Origin: JAAUTG01 sp964458705
GTDB taxonomy: Bacteria; Bacteroidota; Bacteroidia; Chitinophagales; Saprospiraceae
Assembly: GCA_964458705.1 (NCBI GenBank)
Contig: CAYWKD010000006.1
Coordinates: 36,453 to 100,452 of the forward strand
Length of the DNA stretch: 64,000 nucleotides
Direction: 5' to 3'
The position numbers and the translations under genes are program-made. A model generated the notes under the pieces. It worked only from the letters and a program-made list of their open reading frames with translations. It made no database searches and was not told the origin of the DNA. This document shows positions 1 to 8,224 of this stretch, one piece after another; positions within the stretch are counted from its first letter, which is position 1; each line of letters begins with the position of its first letter.

Positions 1-50
1 GTAAGTGCTAATTACTGACCTTTTTTTAGACTTCAAACGAATATTGTGCT

Positions 51-656
51 ATGCTTAAAATGACCGATGTTGTTAAGAATTTATTGATTATAAATGTTAT
101 TGTTTTCGTCCTTACGCAGTTTCTATTTCCCAATTTAATAAGGGTACTAGCTCTATATTATCCTGCTTCTCCTTACTTTAAGCCCTTTCAAATTATTACA
201 CATTTCTTTACTCACGCAGGCTTGGGACATATTTTTTTTAACATGTTTGGCTTGGTTATGTTTGGCTCTGCAGTTGAATCCTTTTTTGGAGCTAAAAAAT
301 TTCTAATCTACTACATCGTTTGTGCATTAGGCGCGGCAGCCACTCAATTGATGATGATGTACACAGGAGTAGAAAATGTAAATGGCTTGATGGTTGGTGC
401 TTCTGGTGCTATCTATGGTTTACTGGTAGCTTTTAGAATGAAATTTCCCAATGCAGAACTCATGCTCATTTTTCTACCTATTCCAATAAAGGCGAAGTAT
501 TTTATTCCAGGATTAATCTTACTTGATTTATTTCTTGGAATCAGCAACTTTTCAAGTGATCCTATCGCCCATTTTGCACACTTAGGTGGAGCACTATTTG
601 GCTTCTTGCTAATTTTGCTTTGGCAGAATAATGATACAAGCCAACGATGGAACTAA
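51..656 (+). CDS. Rhomboid family intramembrane serine protease
   Basis: This 201-residue polytopic membrane protein has the rhomboid core. The catalytic serine motif GASG puts Ser at about residue 118, and the catalytic histidine lies in AHLGG at about residue 177. The HxxxN element of TM2 is at residues 60-64. Rhomboids cleave transmembrane segments of other membrane proteins; the substrate here is unknown. The length is the minimal six-helix form with no extra domain. It is followed 72 bp downstream by a second, longer rhomboid on the same strand, so the two probably form an operon. Met4 is an alternative start. The family call is firm; the substrate cannot be read from the sequence. Confidence 0.93.
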   Translation: MLKMTDVVKNLLIINVIVFVLTQFLFPNLIRVLALYYPASPYFKPFQIITHFFTHAGLGHIFFNMFGLVMFGSAVESFFGAKKFLIYYIVCALGAAATQLMMMYTGVENVNGLMVGASGAIYGLLVAFRMKFPNAELMLIFLPIPIKAKYFIPGLILLDLFLGISNFSSDPIAHFAHLGGALFGFLLILLWQNNDTSQRWN

Positions 657-728
657 ACAAATAAATAAACCGCTACATCTGTTTTGATGTTAATGATAAC
701 AATAAAACGATATTAAAAGCAATACAGG

Positions 729-1685
729 ATGTTCCAGTCAATTTGGGAAGACGCAAAAAGAGAGTTTAATTACGGTAATATGGTGACGCAACTTGTCATT
801 GTAAATGTTGCTGTATTTTTATTGGTCAACATTATCAGTATTGGTTTTTTCTTAGCTGGTCAGCCTGGCAAGTTTTCTGCTGTTATCGATTTCCTAAGTT
901 TATCTTCTAAATTGACGTTTAATTTAACCCATCCATGGGTAATATTTACGCACATGTTTCTGCATGGCGGTTTTTGGCATATCCTTTGGAATATGCTGAT
1001 GCTCTATTGGTTTGGTCGAATTGTAGGAGATTTTTTAGGCAATCAACGAGTGCTGCCGCTTTACTTATTAGGAGGTTTGGCAGGTGCATTAGCTTATTTT
1101 TTATCCGCACAACTAAGCACTGGCTTACTGCCGATTGGCTCTAGTGCCTTAGGGGCATCTGCGGCGGTCATGGCCATTGTAGTAGCTTCTGGCGTTACAG
1201 CCCCAAACTACACAATGAACCTTATACTGCTCGGTCCAGTAAAATTGAAGTATATTGTAGCCGTACTTATATTAATTGATTTATTCTCAATTGCCCAGAT
1301 TGCTCCAAATGCAGGAGGTAGCATTGCTCACTTAGGTGGAGCATTATTCGGTTGGTTTTTTGTCTACATGCTGAGAGAGGGAAATGATATGGCTAATCCT
1401 GTAAATCAACTAATCAACACGATTACTAGATTTTTTAAGCAACTCTTTGGCGGACAACCCAAGCGACCCCCGAGAAAAAAGCCACATGTAGCCTATAAAA
1501 ATAAAGATGCAGCACAAAAAGCCACTCGAAAAACAAGAAGTAGAAGAGGTAATGCAAAGTCAGATTATGAGCGCTTGTCGCAGCAGGAACGCGTGGATGC
1601 TATTTTGGACAAAATAAAGCAGTCGGGCTACGATAGTTTGTCGCAAGAAGAAAAGGAAATCCTTTTTAAAGCTAGTAAAGATTAA
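729..1685 (+). CDS. Rhomboid family protease with C-terminal DUF6576-like tail
   Basis: This 318-residue protein has a rhomboid core at about residues 15-215. The active-site serine is in GASAA (Ser144) and the histidine in AHLGG (His201), so both members of the dyad are kept. The usual glycine after the serine is Ala. After residue 235 comes a basic linker rich in Lys and Arg, then a short helical module (about 280-318, ending YDSLSQEEKEILFKAS) that recurs at the C-terminus of Bacteroidota rhomboids. The gene lies between another rhomboid and a phosphatase-fold gene that starts 3 bp after this stop. The soluble tail probably recruits a partner or substrate, which is inference. Confidence 0.93.
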   Translation: MFQSIWEDAKREFNYGNMVTQLVIVNVAVFLLVNIISIGFFLAGQPGKFSAVIDFLSLSSKLTFNLTHPWVIFTHMFLHGGFWHILWNMLMLYWFGRIVGDFLGNQRVLPLYLLGGLAGALAYFLSAQLSTGLLPIGSSALGASAAVMAIVVASGVTAPNYTMNLILLGPVKLKYIVAVLILIDLFSIAQIAPNAGGSIAHLGGALFGWFFVYMLREGNDMANPVNQLINTITRFFKQLFGGQPKRPPRKKPHVAYKNKDAAQKATRKTRSRRGNAKSDYERLSQQERVDAILDKIKQSGYDSLSQEEKEILFKASKD

Positions 1686-1688
1686 ACT

Positions 1689-2750
1689 GTGCCATCACTG
1701 AATCAATTCGTTCGCTGGGGGAATGTTGCTCTTCTTGTACTAACGCTGCTTTCCTACTTATCACCCTACTTAAATCCTAATCGGTTTTGGTTAATTTCAA
1801 TTTTCGGATTATTATTTCCAGTGTTTTTTGTTCTAAATCTTTTCTTCATTTTGTACTGGCTAAGTAGGAAAAAATGGTATTTCTTGCTTTCTGCTGCTTG
1901 CCTAGGATTAGGCTGGTCATTTCTCACTAAAAACATCAACTTTAAAAGCCCATCAGCAGCTACTGAAAAGAGCTTTAAAGTAATGACTTACAATAGCTTA
2001 AATGCAGTAGGCTTTTATGAAAAAGGCACGAAATACAAGGAGCGGCTAGGCAATTTTTTTAGTTATATCCAATCGCATGATCCTGATATTGTGTGCTTAC
2101 AAGAGTTTGGTATAAGTACCAAGCAAATTGAAGAATTTCTCACGCAAGTTTACCCCAATTCATCCGAACGTCCTCGCTACTATGGTGCCAAAGGAGCTTC
2201 ACCTCTCATTTTAACAACTTTTCCAATTATTGATAAGGGTGCATTAGCATTTCAAAATGCTACTAATGGTTGTATCTACTTAGATTTGAATATTCATGGT
2301 GAAACGGTTAGAGTGTATAATGTCCATCTGAAATCTAATACAATCACTCAGATAGCAGACAAAGTAAAGGAAGAAGGCGACTTCAGAGAGAAAGAAACTT
2401 GGCAAAAAATTAGGCAGATGTTTGCTGGCTATAAAGCTAATGCTCAAATTCGAGCCACCCAAGTTCAAGAAATTCGTAAACATATAGCACAATGTCCCTA
2501 TCCCGTTATCATCTGTGGCGATTTTAATGATGTGCCGCAGTCTTATGCTTATCAAACAATTGCTCAAGGGCTGAGCGATCACTTTCAAGAAAGTGGTCAA
2601 GGAATCGGAACAACTTTTGGTGGAAGTATTCCTTTTCTCAGGATTGATTACATATTAAGTTCGCCAAAAATTACTTCCTCCAAAACATATATTGTAAGAG
2701 ATGACTATTCCGATCACTTTCCAGTTGTAAGTATTTTAGATATAGATTGA
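1689..2750 (+). CDS. Membrane-anchored endonuclease/exonuclease/phosphatase family protein
   Basis: The GTG start lies 3 bp after the rhomboid stop, so translation is probably coupled. Two or three hydrophobic segments (about residues 12-80) precede an EEP-fold domain (about 95-353). The expected signature residues are present: Asn in TYNS (102), Glu in CLQEF (139), His in NVHLKS (213), Asp-x-Asn in GDFND (278-280), and a final SDHFP with His343. Such domains are metal-dependent phosphoesterases acting on nucleic acids, phospholipids or small phosphoesters. The N-terminal membrane anchor suggests action at the membrane or outside the cytoplasm. The substrate cannot be assigned. It is the last gene of the rhomboid operon. 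Confidence 0.9.
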   Translation: MPSLNQFVRWGNVALLVLTLLSYLSPYLNPNRFWLISIFGLLFPVFFVLNLFFILYWLSRKKWYFLLSAACLGLGWSFLTKNINFKSPSAATEKSFKVMTYNSLNAVGFYEKGTKYKERLGNFFSYIQSHDPDIVCLQEFGISTKQIEEFLTQVYPNSSERPRYYGAKGASPLILTTFPIIDKGALAFQNATNGCIYLDLNIHGETVRVYNVHLKSNTITQIADKVKEEGDFREKETWQKIRQMFAGYKANAQIRATQVQEIRKHIAQCPYPVIICGDFNDVPQSYAYQTIAQGLSDHFQESGQGIGTTFGGSIPFLRIDYILSSPKITSSKTYIVRDDYSDHFPVVSILDID

Positions 2751-2778
2751 CAACCTTGAATCCAAAACTTTATCTTTG
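2747..2778 (+). promoter_or_regulatory. Bacteroidota-type promoter for the ferredoxin gene
   Basis: A TTG at 2747-2749 is followed after 21 bases by TATCTTTG at 2771-2778. This fits the Bacteroidota sigma consensus TTG-N17-23-TAnnTTTG. It overlaps the stop of the preceding gene and predicts transcription starting about 65 bases before the ferredoxin ATG. Confidence 0.6.
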
Positions 2779-2850
2779 CAGGAAGTAGAAATAATTTTTC
2801 AAAACGTTTTTACTTTAACGACTGTTATTATTAAAAACTAAAACATAACT

Positions 2851-3198
2851 ATGGCAATCATGATTACGGACGAGTGCATTAATTGTGGTGCATGCGAGCC
2901 AGAATGTCCGAATAATGCAATATATGAAGGAGGCGTAGAATGGAAAATGGCTGAGGGGACTGGTGTCAAAGGAAATTATACCATTGAAACGGGAGCATCC
3001 ATAGCTGTTGATGCGGAGCAAGCACCCGTAGAAGAAGACTTTTACTACATCGTGCCAGATAAATGTACAGAGTGTGTAGGCTTTCACGAAGAGCCACAAT
3101 GTGCAGCAGTGTGTCCAGTGGATTGCTGTGTACCAGACCCTGAGCGAGAAGAAAGTGAAGAGACGCTATTGGCAAGAAAAGAACGACTACACTTGTAA
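2851..3198 (+). CDS. 2[4Fe-4S] ferredoxin
   Basis: This 115-residue soluble electron carrier has two cluster motifs. The first is CxxCxxCxxxC at Cys9, 12, 15 and 19 (CINCGACEPEC followed by PNNAIY). The second is at about Cys72-88, with a seven-residue insert between the second and third cysteines (CTECVGFHEEPQC). About 50 residues separate the two motifs, more than in clostridial ferredoxins. The pattern resembles the Allochromatium/YfhL type, known for very low-potential clusters. It is monocistronic behind its own consensus promoter, so no electron donor or acceptor is indicated by the neighbours. Confidence 0.93.
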   Translation: MAIMITDECINCGACEPECPNNAIYEGGVEWKMAEGTGVKGNYTIETGASIAVDAEQAPVEEDFYYIVPDKCTECVGFHEEPQCAAVCPVDCCVPDPEREESEETLLARKERLHL

Positions 3199-3241
3199 TA
3201 CAATTCAAAGATTAGTGGCTCTGTTTTGTCTTGATCTATAT

Positions 3242-3478
3242 TTAACGGCGTTTCTTTTTAGGATTAGTCTGGCTTAGCAGAATTATTCCTAGTGTTGCTA
3301 TGCAAAATGAAATAAGTGGTAAGAAGATTGTGGTTGCAATTTGCGCTAGAAATTCTATTTTATATTCGTTAAAAATAACCGAACGAACAAAAAAGACAGC
3401 TCCAACAAAAGAAATAACTGCGGTAACTACTAGCACCGCCGTGGTAAAAACGATTAATAAACGTTGACTTCTCGACAT
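3242..3478 (-). CDS. Small membrane protein of unknown function
   Basis: This 78-residue protein has two predicted transmembrane helices (about residues 7-31 and 45-68) and a basic C-terminal tail ending PKKKRR. I recognise no family. The ATG start is supported by a consensus promoter just upstream (3496-3527), which makes it more likely to be real. It converges on the ferredoxin gene and diverges from the DUF4174 gene. The charge pattern suggests both termini face the cytoplasm. Confidence 0.7.
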   Translation of the reverse strand: MSRSQRLLIVFTTAVLVVTAVISFVGAVFFVRSVIFNEYKIEFLAQIATTIFLPLISFCIATLGIILLSQTNPKKKRR

Positions 3479-3495
3479 AGATACAATTTTGAAAG

Positions 3496-3527
3496 CAAAT
3501 ATAAATAACTTACGCTTCTGACCTCAA
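3496..3527 (-). promoter_or_regulatory. Bacteroidota-type promoter for the 78-residue membrane protein
   Basis: Reading the minus strand, TTG (3527-3525) is followed after 21 bases by TATATTTG (3503-3496). This matches the TTG-N17-23-TAnnTTTG consensus. The start codon lies 17 bases after the -7 box, so the leader would be very short. Confidence 0.55.
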
Positions 3528-3577
3528 GTTTTGATTACAAGCCCTTTTCATTAAATTCCACCTAACGCAATTGGAAC

Positions 3578-4021
3578 ATGAAATCTCTTCTTATCCTATT
3601 CTTTCTTATTCAATTAAATATGCTGTCTTTTGCTCAGACTGATGTACTAAAACCCTATCGTTGGGAAAGTCGTGTCTTACTCGTTTTTGCTGATAATGCA
3701 AAAAATCCTATCTATCAAAAACAAATGCTACTTTTCGAGCAAGACAAAGCGGGGATCATTGATCGAGATTTGGTCATCTTTCACCTATTTACTGGGACAG
3801 GTGTTTCGCCTAATCAAGATCAACTGCAGGAAGCAAGCGTTCGAGACTTACGACAACATTACAATACAGATTCAAAAGGCTATACCATCATCTTAATTGG
3901 AAAGGACAGCGGAGAGAAGTTACGAAGTCAGCAATTGCTTTCACTCAATGAACTGTATAATACAATTGATGTAATGCCCATGCGTCGCGCAGAAATGCGT
4001 CGTAAGCAGAAAGGGTATTAA
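3578..4021 (+). CDS. Secreted DUF4174 family protein
   Basis: This 147-residue protein has an N-terminal signal peptide (about residues 1-19, cleavage after SFA). The rest carries the DUF4174 pattern: LKPYRWESRVLLVFA near the start and YTIILIGKDSGEKL in the second half. DUF4174 is a thioredoxin-like domain without the redox CxxC, of unknown function, found in secreted proteins. There are no cysteines in the mature part, so a redox role is unlikely. A DUF58 gene follows 12 bp downstream on the same strand and may be co-transcribed. Confidence 0.85.
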   Translation: MKSLLILFFLIQLNMLSFAQTDVLKPYRWESRVLLVFADNAKNPIYQKQMLLFEQDKAGIIDRDLVIFHLFTGTGVSPNQDQLQEASVRDLRQHYNTDSKGYTIILIGKDSGEKLRSQQLLSLNELYNTIDVMPMRRAEMRRKQKGY

Positions 4022-4033
4022 ACTAAACCCAAA

Positions 4034-5368
4034 ATGAAAAAGATATATCAATCCCTTTTTTTACCTAATCGCTTTTTCTATGTGTTTAGTGCAGTAACTT
4101 TGCTGTTTTTGTTGAGCTTCCCTTTTTCTGTTTTGATGCCGTTGGCCTTATCTATTTTTACCTTGGCTATTGCTTTGACCATCGCAGAACTTTTTACACT
4201 CTATCAAAGTAATATGCGGATAAAAGCCCAACGCCAAACACCTAAGATTTTTTCTTTAAGCGATCAGAATAGAGTGAAAATAACTATCCAAAACAATGCT
4301 CCCATTCAAGTTAAGTTGAACGTAATTGATGAGTTACCAGTGCAGTTTCAAGTACGTGATTTTGAAAAACATCTTTCTCTAGCGCCTGAGGAAGAGCAAA
4401 GCATACGCTATGAATTGAGACCTGTCGAAAGAGGAGAATACGAATTTGGTGCTATTCACTTATTCTGCAATACAAGGCTAGGCTTGCTTCAGCGCAGAAT
4501 TACAATAGACGCTCAAGTTGTTGTACCTGTTTATCCTTCTATTCTTCAAATGAAAGAACTAGAACTTAAAGCCTTTGATAGCGTAACTTACTTGAAAGGA
4601 GTCAAAAAAATGCGTCGCATAGGGCATAGTTACGAATTCGATCACATCAAAAACTATGTGAGAGGCGATGATTACAGAAGTATCAACTGGAAAGCAAGTA
4701 GTCGTAAGGCTGGATTGATGGTAAATAAATACGAGGACGAGCGATCGCAACAGGTCTATAATATCATTGACAAAAGTCGCAATATGCGAATGCCTTTTGA
4801 AGGCTTGAGCTTAATGGATTATGCCATTAATGCCTCATTGGCGCTATCCAACATTATTTTAAAAAAGCACGACCGAGCTGGACTACTTACTTTTTCTGAT
4901 AAAATGGGTAGCATCATTAAAGCAGATAACAGGGCGGAGCAACTGCGCCTCCTACTTTCAACGCTATACAAAGAACAGGAGCGTCCAGTAGAATCTAATT
5001 TTGAATTACTCTACTTTGCTGTTAGAAAACTGTTGACTAGCCGTAGCCTGCTGTTACTCTACACCAACTTTGAAAGTATGTATGCACTTGATCGCACACT
5101 GTCTGTTTTGCGAAAAATTAATAGTATTCACTTATTGGTGGTCGTCTTTTTCGAGAATACAGAAATCAAAAATTTTTCTACTCAAAAAGTAAACACCCTA
5201 GAAGATATTTATTATCAGACTATAGCACAAAAATTCGTAGCTGAAAAAAGAGCAATGGCGCAAAAACTTCGACAGTACGGCATTCAATCTGTATTGACTC
5301 GCCCACAAGACTTGTCGCTCAACACAATCAACAAATACCTTGAACTGAAATCAAGAGGTTTGATCTGA
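4034..5368 (+). CDS. DUF58 domain-containing membrane protein
   Basis: This 444-residue protein has two N-terminal transmembrane helices (about residues 13-58), a beta-rich region, and then the DUF58 signature GHSYEFDHIKNYVRGDDYRS and INWKASSR (about 198-225). A degenerate von Willebrand A-like domain follows (IIDKSRNM near 247). DUF58 proteins usually work with a MoxR-type AAA+ ATPase and membrane VWA proteins, where the complex is thought to remodel or assemble envelope or metalloenzyme partners. No MoxR gene is adjacent here, so this is an orphan copy. The protein looks full length and intact. Confidence 0.92.
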   Translation: MKKIYQSLFLPNRFFYVFSAVTLLFLLSFPFSVLMPLALSIFTLAIALTIAELFTLYQSNMRIKAQRQTPKIFSLSDQNRVKITIQNNAPIQVKLNVIDELPVQFQVRDFEKHLSLAPEEEQSIRYELRPVERGEYEFGAIHLFCNTRLGLLQRRITIDAQVVVPVYPSILQMKELELKAFDSVTYLKGVKKMRRIGHSYEFDHIKNYVRGDDYRSINWKASSRKAGLMVNKYEDERSQQVYNIIDKSRNMRMPFEGLSLMDYAINASLALSNIILKKHDRAGLLTFSDKMGSIIKADNRAEQLRLLLSTLYKEQERPVESNFELLYFAVRKLLTSRSLLLLYTNFESMYALDRTLSVLRKINSIHLLVVVFFENTEIKNFSTQKVNTLEDIYYQTIAQKFVAEKRAMAQKLRQYGIQSVLTRPQDLSLNTINKYLELKSRGLI

Positions 5369-5410
5369 TAAGCAGTTTGGGCTAAGGCTTCCATTAGACT
5401 AAGATCATTC

Positions 5411-5707
5411 TCATTTGCTTTAAAATTCTATACAGCACTTTTACCCTCAAAGATTAAATTGCTAAAAGCCACTAAAGAAAATATTGCGATTGCCAAGTTC
5501 ATCCTCAAAAAAGGAGAGGGAATCCATCCTATTGCGTTCAAAGTAAAGAATATTCATCAAGCTATGAAAGACATGGCTAGAAAAGTCTTTCAACTACTTA
5601 ACGAAACTCCTAGACGCAGTGCAGACAATAGGCTCGTATGCTTCATTCAACCTAAGTCCGCTAATAGTGTTTTAGCAGAACTGTGTCAAAGTATCGAAAA
5701 AATATAA
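5411..5707 (+). pseudogene. Decayed methylmalonyl-CoA epimerase (glyoxalase fold) remnant
   Basis: The reading frame encodes ALKFYTALLP, then directly KIKLLKATKENIAIAKF, KGEGIHPIAFKV and later ADNRLVCFIQPKSANSVLAELCQ. These match successive segments of bacterial methylmalonyl-CoA epimerase (about 130-140 residues), which interconverts the 2R and 2S forms of methylmalonyl-CoA. About 24 residues between FYTALL and KIELLE are missing, as is the N-terminal strand with the first metal-binding His. The metal-ligand His of GIHHIAF is Pro here, and the ELLE segment has Lys. The only start available is TTG at 5459, inside the domain, and an in-frame stop lies at 5369. I infer a dead, internally deleted gene. 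Confidence 0.75.
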
Positions 5708-5812
5708 TAAATTTGAAAAACTAACATAAACAAACTACTTAAAATCAATGACTTTACTTAATTTTGTTAAAATTTAGCTAAAAAATAACACACAACAGTT
5801 ACATTGTAAATA

Positions 5813-5831
5813 GTCTGTGTCAAAAACAGAC
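5813..5831. promoter_or_regulatory. Inverted repeat upstream of the toxin-antitoxin pair
   Basis: GTCTGT (5813-5818) and ACAGAC (5826-5831) form a perfect 6+6 inverted repeat with a 7-base spacer. It sits 19 bases before the antitoxin ATG. Position and symmetry fit an operator for autoregulation by the antitoxin, as is usual in type II modules. That role is inference. Confidence 0.4.
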
Positions 5832-5850
5832 AATACAGTAAAAGAGGATT

Positions 5851-6114
5851 ATGAACACTAATGCTACAAACAGAGATTTGACTACAAGACAAACAAACAC
5901 AGATCGTCAGGAATTGAAGAACAGAATCTTTCATTTAATAAATAACCAAGAAGACAGACATTTACTAAATGAAATACTAGACGCTATAGATCTGCTTATT
6001 TATTCAAAAAATAGAAGTTCAGAGGAACTAAATTTTCAAGAAGTACGTTCAAACGATAATGCGCTAGCTATTGAAAAACGTGAAAAGTGGGCTTTAGAAT
6101 GGCTAGTGGGTTGA
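5851..6114 (+). CDS. Putative antitoxin upstream of MazF-like toxin
   Basis: This 87-residue, charged, probably helical protein has no family that I recognise. The N-terminal 25 residues are polar and rich in Asn and Thr; the middle (about 22-55) has the heptad-like hydrophobic spacing of a dimerising helix. The start follows AAAAGAGG, a plausible ribosome-binding site. Its stop is 25 bases before a MazF/PemK-like gene. Gene order, size and the inverted repeat upstream suggest it is the cognate antitoxin. It lacks an obvious AbrB or ribbon-helix-helix motif, so it could represent an undescribed antitoxin type. Confidence 0.6.
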   Translation: MNTNATNRDLTTRQTNTDRQELKNRIFHLINNQEDRHLLNEILDAIDLLIYSKNRSSEELNFQEVRSNDNALAIEKREKWALEWLVG

Positions 6115-6139
6115 CTTTTAAATTACACCACGAAATCTT

Positions 6140-6460
6140 ATGCCGTCAAAGTCTCGAATTTTCAGGGGTTCTATTTGGGATGCCTACAATGCTAGTGGTA
6201 AAGTTATTCGAGAGGTACTCGTTGTTAGTTCAGATGAGTCAAATTTAGTTAGTGACTTTTTTCAAGTCGTACCATTAGATGATGAGACTTCGGGTAGGAT
6301 TCATCCAACTAATGCTGTAAAAATTAGAGGTAAGACCGTTTCAGTTGATCTTATCATCACAATTCCTTCATCACATTTTATTTGCCAACATGTAAATACA
6401 GCTTCGTTAGAAGATATGAAACATGTCAGTATTGCTATAAAACGACAATTAGGGCTCTGA
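6140..6460 (+). CDS. MazF/PemK-like type II toxin (mRNA interferase fold)
   Basis: This 106-residue protein shows the MazF/PemK strand order: RGSIWDA near the N-terminus (about 9-15), REVLVVSSDESN (about 24-35), FQVVPL (41-46), then SHFICQHVNTAS (about 83-94) and a C-terminal helix ending IAIKRQLGL. MazF family toxins cut mRNA at short single-stranded motifs. The usual Arg of RGdIw and the Ser/Thr of the VSSD segment are present. It pairs with the small gene 25 bases upstream. It might be inactive or act on an unusual site; family membership is fairly secure, activity is inferred. Confidence 0.75.
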   Translation: MPSKSRIFRGSIWDAYNASGKVIREVLVVSSDESNLVSDFFQVVPLDDETSGRIHPTNAVKIRGKTVSVDLIITIPSSHFICQHVNTASLEDMKHVSIAIKRQLGL

Positions 6461-6466
6461 CAGTGA

Positions 6467-7009
6467 TTATACAGAACAACAAGTTACAAGCTGCTCATAA
6501 TCAGGTCGATCAGAAGATAGTTTATGCACAAAACTTTCTTTTATTGTTCCATTTTTAATGACAAAAACACCAGGCATTTGGAAGCCATCACCGATTTGCT
6601 TTACACCTACTGAATGACCGTTTAGTACACCTGCTTCAAAACCTCTAATCCATGATTTTAGACCGAATAATTGGTTCAGATTTCCTCTAGTCAATCCAAA
6701 TGCAGTATAGTAAAAGCAAGTAGGATCACTTACATGATCTATACCCGACAATTCATAGCGACCAAAGTAGCGTTCTGCAATTTTGTATTCTGACATATGA
6801 ACGAAAATGATCTTAGTATTTTTCGCCTCAATTTGCTCACGTTGCTCAGCAATATCAGCAAGTGCTTCTCTGCAAAATGTACAACCAAAATGACGCAAAA
6901 AAACAAGTAGAACAGCTTGCTGTTTTGATAATTCGAATACACTTTCTCCATTTTGAGTAAGCATTGTTCTAAGCATATCTTGAGTCAAATCTACGGTCGG
7001 AAGAGCCAT
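6467..7009 (-). CDS. Peroxiredoxin-like (AhpC/TSA-type) thioredoxin-fold protein
   Basis: I chose the ATG at 7009 (180 residues, starting MALPTVD). A 30-residue upstream extension in the same frame has no conserved character. A thioredoxin fold begins at about residue 25, with VLLVFLRHFGCTFCREAL carrying a CxxC (Cys-Thr-Phe-Cys) at the active site. Related proteins are annotated as SelL-related or AhpC/TSA-2 redox proteins and often have selenocysteine or cysteine at this site. The C-terminus ends CCSV. The likely role is thiol-dependent reduction in the cytoplasm; no partner is encoded nearby. It converges on the toxin gene with only 6 bp between stops. Confidence 0.85.
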   Translation of the reverse strand: MALPTVDLTQDMLRTMLTQNGESVFELSKQQAVLLVFLRHFGCTFCREALADIAEQREQIEAKNTKIIFVHMSEYKIAERYFGRYELSGIDHVSDPTCFYYTAFGLTRGNLNQLFGLKSWIRGFEAGVLNGHSVGVKQIGDGFQMPGVFVIKNGTIKESFVHKLSSDRPDYEQLVTCCSV

Positions 7010-7156
7010 TATTTTATTATTTGTACATTTCTTTCTATTACAATTCACAAATAGCGGTTTGGTTGTAAAAGAACCCCACTTCAACAGGATAGAGCGCATT
7101 CAAAAACACGCTCTCTAACCTGCCAACACCCCAAATATTTACAGCACGATTATGTG

Positions 7157-8089
7157 CTAGATATCCATTTTATTGAATACATCAATTACGGCTCTAACGT
7201 GCTCAGCGGAAGTTTGAAGCAGCTTATTCTCCTCTGTATTCAATTTTAATTCAATCACTTCACCAATGCCCGATTTATTTAGCTTAACAGGCACGCCCAA
7301 GAAAATATCGGTCAATCCGTGCTGTCCTTCCATTTTAATGCAGCAAGGGAAAATGCGGTTTTCATCTTTCAAAATAGCTTCTACCATTTGGGCAGCCGCT
7401 GCTCCCGGTGCATACCATGCAGAAGTCCCCATCAAGTTGACTAACTCTCCACCACCTTTTTTGGTACGTTCTACAATAGCATCTAGCTTGTCTTTATCAA
7501 TCATTTCTTCTACTGGGATACCTGCTACTGTTGTATATCTTGGAAGTGGAACCATAGTATCACCATGTCCACCCATTAAAACTGCTTGAATATCTTTGGG
7601 AGAAACGTTTAACTCCATAGAAAGAAAAGCCCGATAGCGTGCTGTGTCCAAAATACCTGCCATGCCGAACACACGAGATGCTGGAAGTCCAGATGCTTGA
7701 TGAACAGCATAAGTCATTACATCTAGTGGATTAGAGACCACAATGATGATTGGATTTTCTGAATGTTGCATGATAGATTTTGTTACCATCGTAACAATCT
7801 TTGCATTTGTTGAAATCAAATCATCACGGCTCATGCCCGGCTTTCTAGGTACTCCAGCTGTAATCACTACAATATCAGAGCCTGCTGTATCTTCATATTT
7901 ATCTGTTCCACTCAAGAGAGTACTATAATAATCAATAGGAGCTTGTTGAAAACTATCTAATGCTTTCCCCCGAGCTAAATCACCTTTAATATCAAGCAAT
8001 ACTACCTCTTTGACAATATCCTTGTGTGCTAGTACATTCGCACAAGTAGCACCCACATTACCCGCTCCAACTACGGTTACTTTACTCAT
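7157..8089 (-). CDS. mdh: Malate dehydrogenase (LDH-like type)
   Basis: This 310-residue enzyme oxidises malate to oxaloacetate with NAD in the citric acid cycle. The N-terminal nucleotide-binding loop is GAGNVGAT (8-15), and Asp33 in VLLDIK selects NAD. The substrate loop AGVPRKPGMSRDD has Arg82 and Arg88, the two arginines that define malate specificity. The catalytic pair is Asp/Arg in LDTARYR and His in GGHGDT. All key residues are present and the length is normal. A -7 box TACATTTG lies 45 bases upstream. A second, divergent family member is encoded at 42195-43103. Confidence 0.97.
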   Translation of the reverse strand: MSKVTVVGAGNVGATCANVLAHKDIVKEVVLLDIKGDLARGKALDSFQQAPIDYYSTLLSGTDKYEDTAGSDIVVITAGVPRKPGMSRDDLISTNAKIVTMVTKSIMQHSENPIIIVVSNPLDVMTYAVHQASGLPASRVFGMAGILDTARYRAFLSMELNVSPKDIQAVLMGGHGDTMVPLPRYTTVAGIPVEEMIDKDKLDAIVERTKKGGGELVNLMGTSAWYAPGAAAAQMVEAILKDENRIFPCCIKMEGQHGLTDIFLGVPVKLNKSGIGEVIELKLNTEENKLLQTSAEHVRAVIDVFNKMDI

Positions 8090-8133
8090 AATTTTCAGTC
8101 TTTTATTTTAGTAAACCTGTTTTCTTAATCCTA

Positions 8134-8141
8134 CAAATGTA
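8134..8141 (-). promoter_or_regulatory. Possible -7 element of the mdh promoter
   Basis: TACATTTG on the minus strand matches the Bacteroidota -7 box TAnnTTTG and lies 45 bases before the mdh ATG. No TTG is found at the usual -33 distance, so support is partial. Confidence 0.4.
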
Positions 8142-8224
8142 AATATTTTCTAATTATACCTTATATCCATAGGTATATTTTGATTAAGAAAGCGAGTTAG
8201 CTCAAGACCTAGAATTGCTTTATT

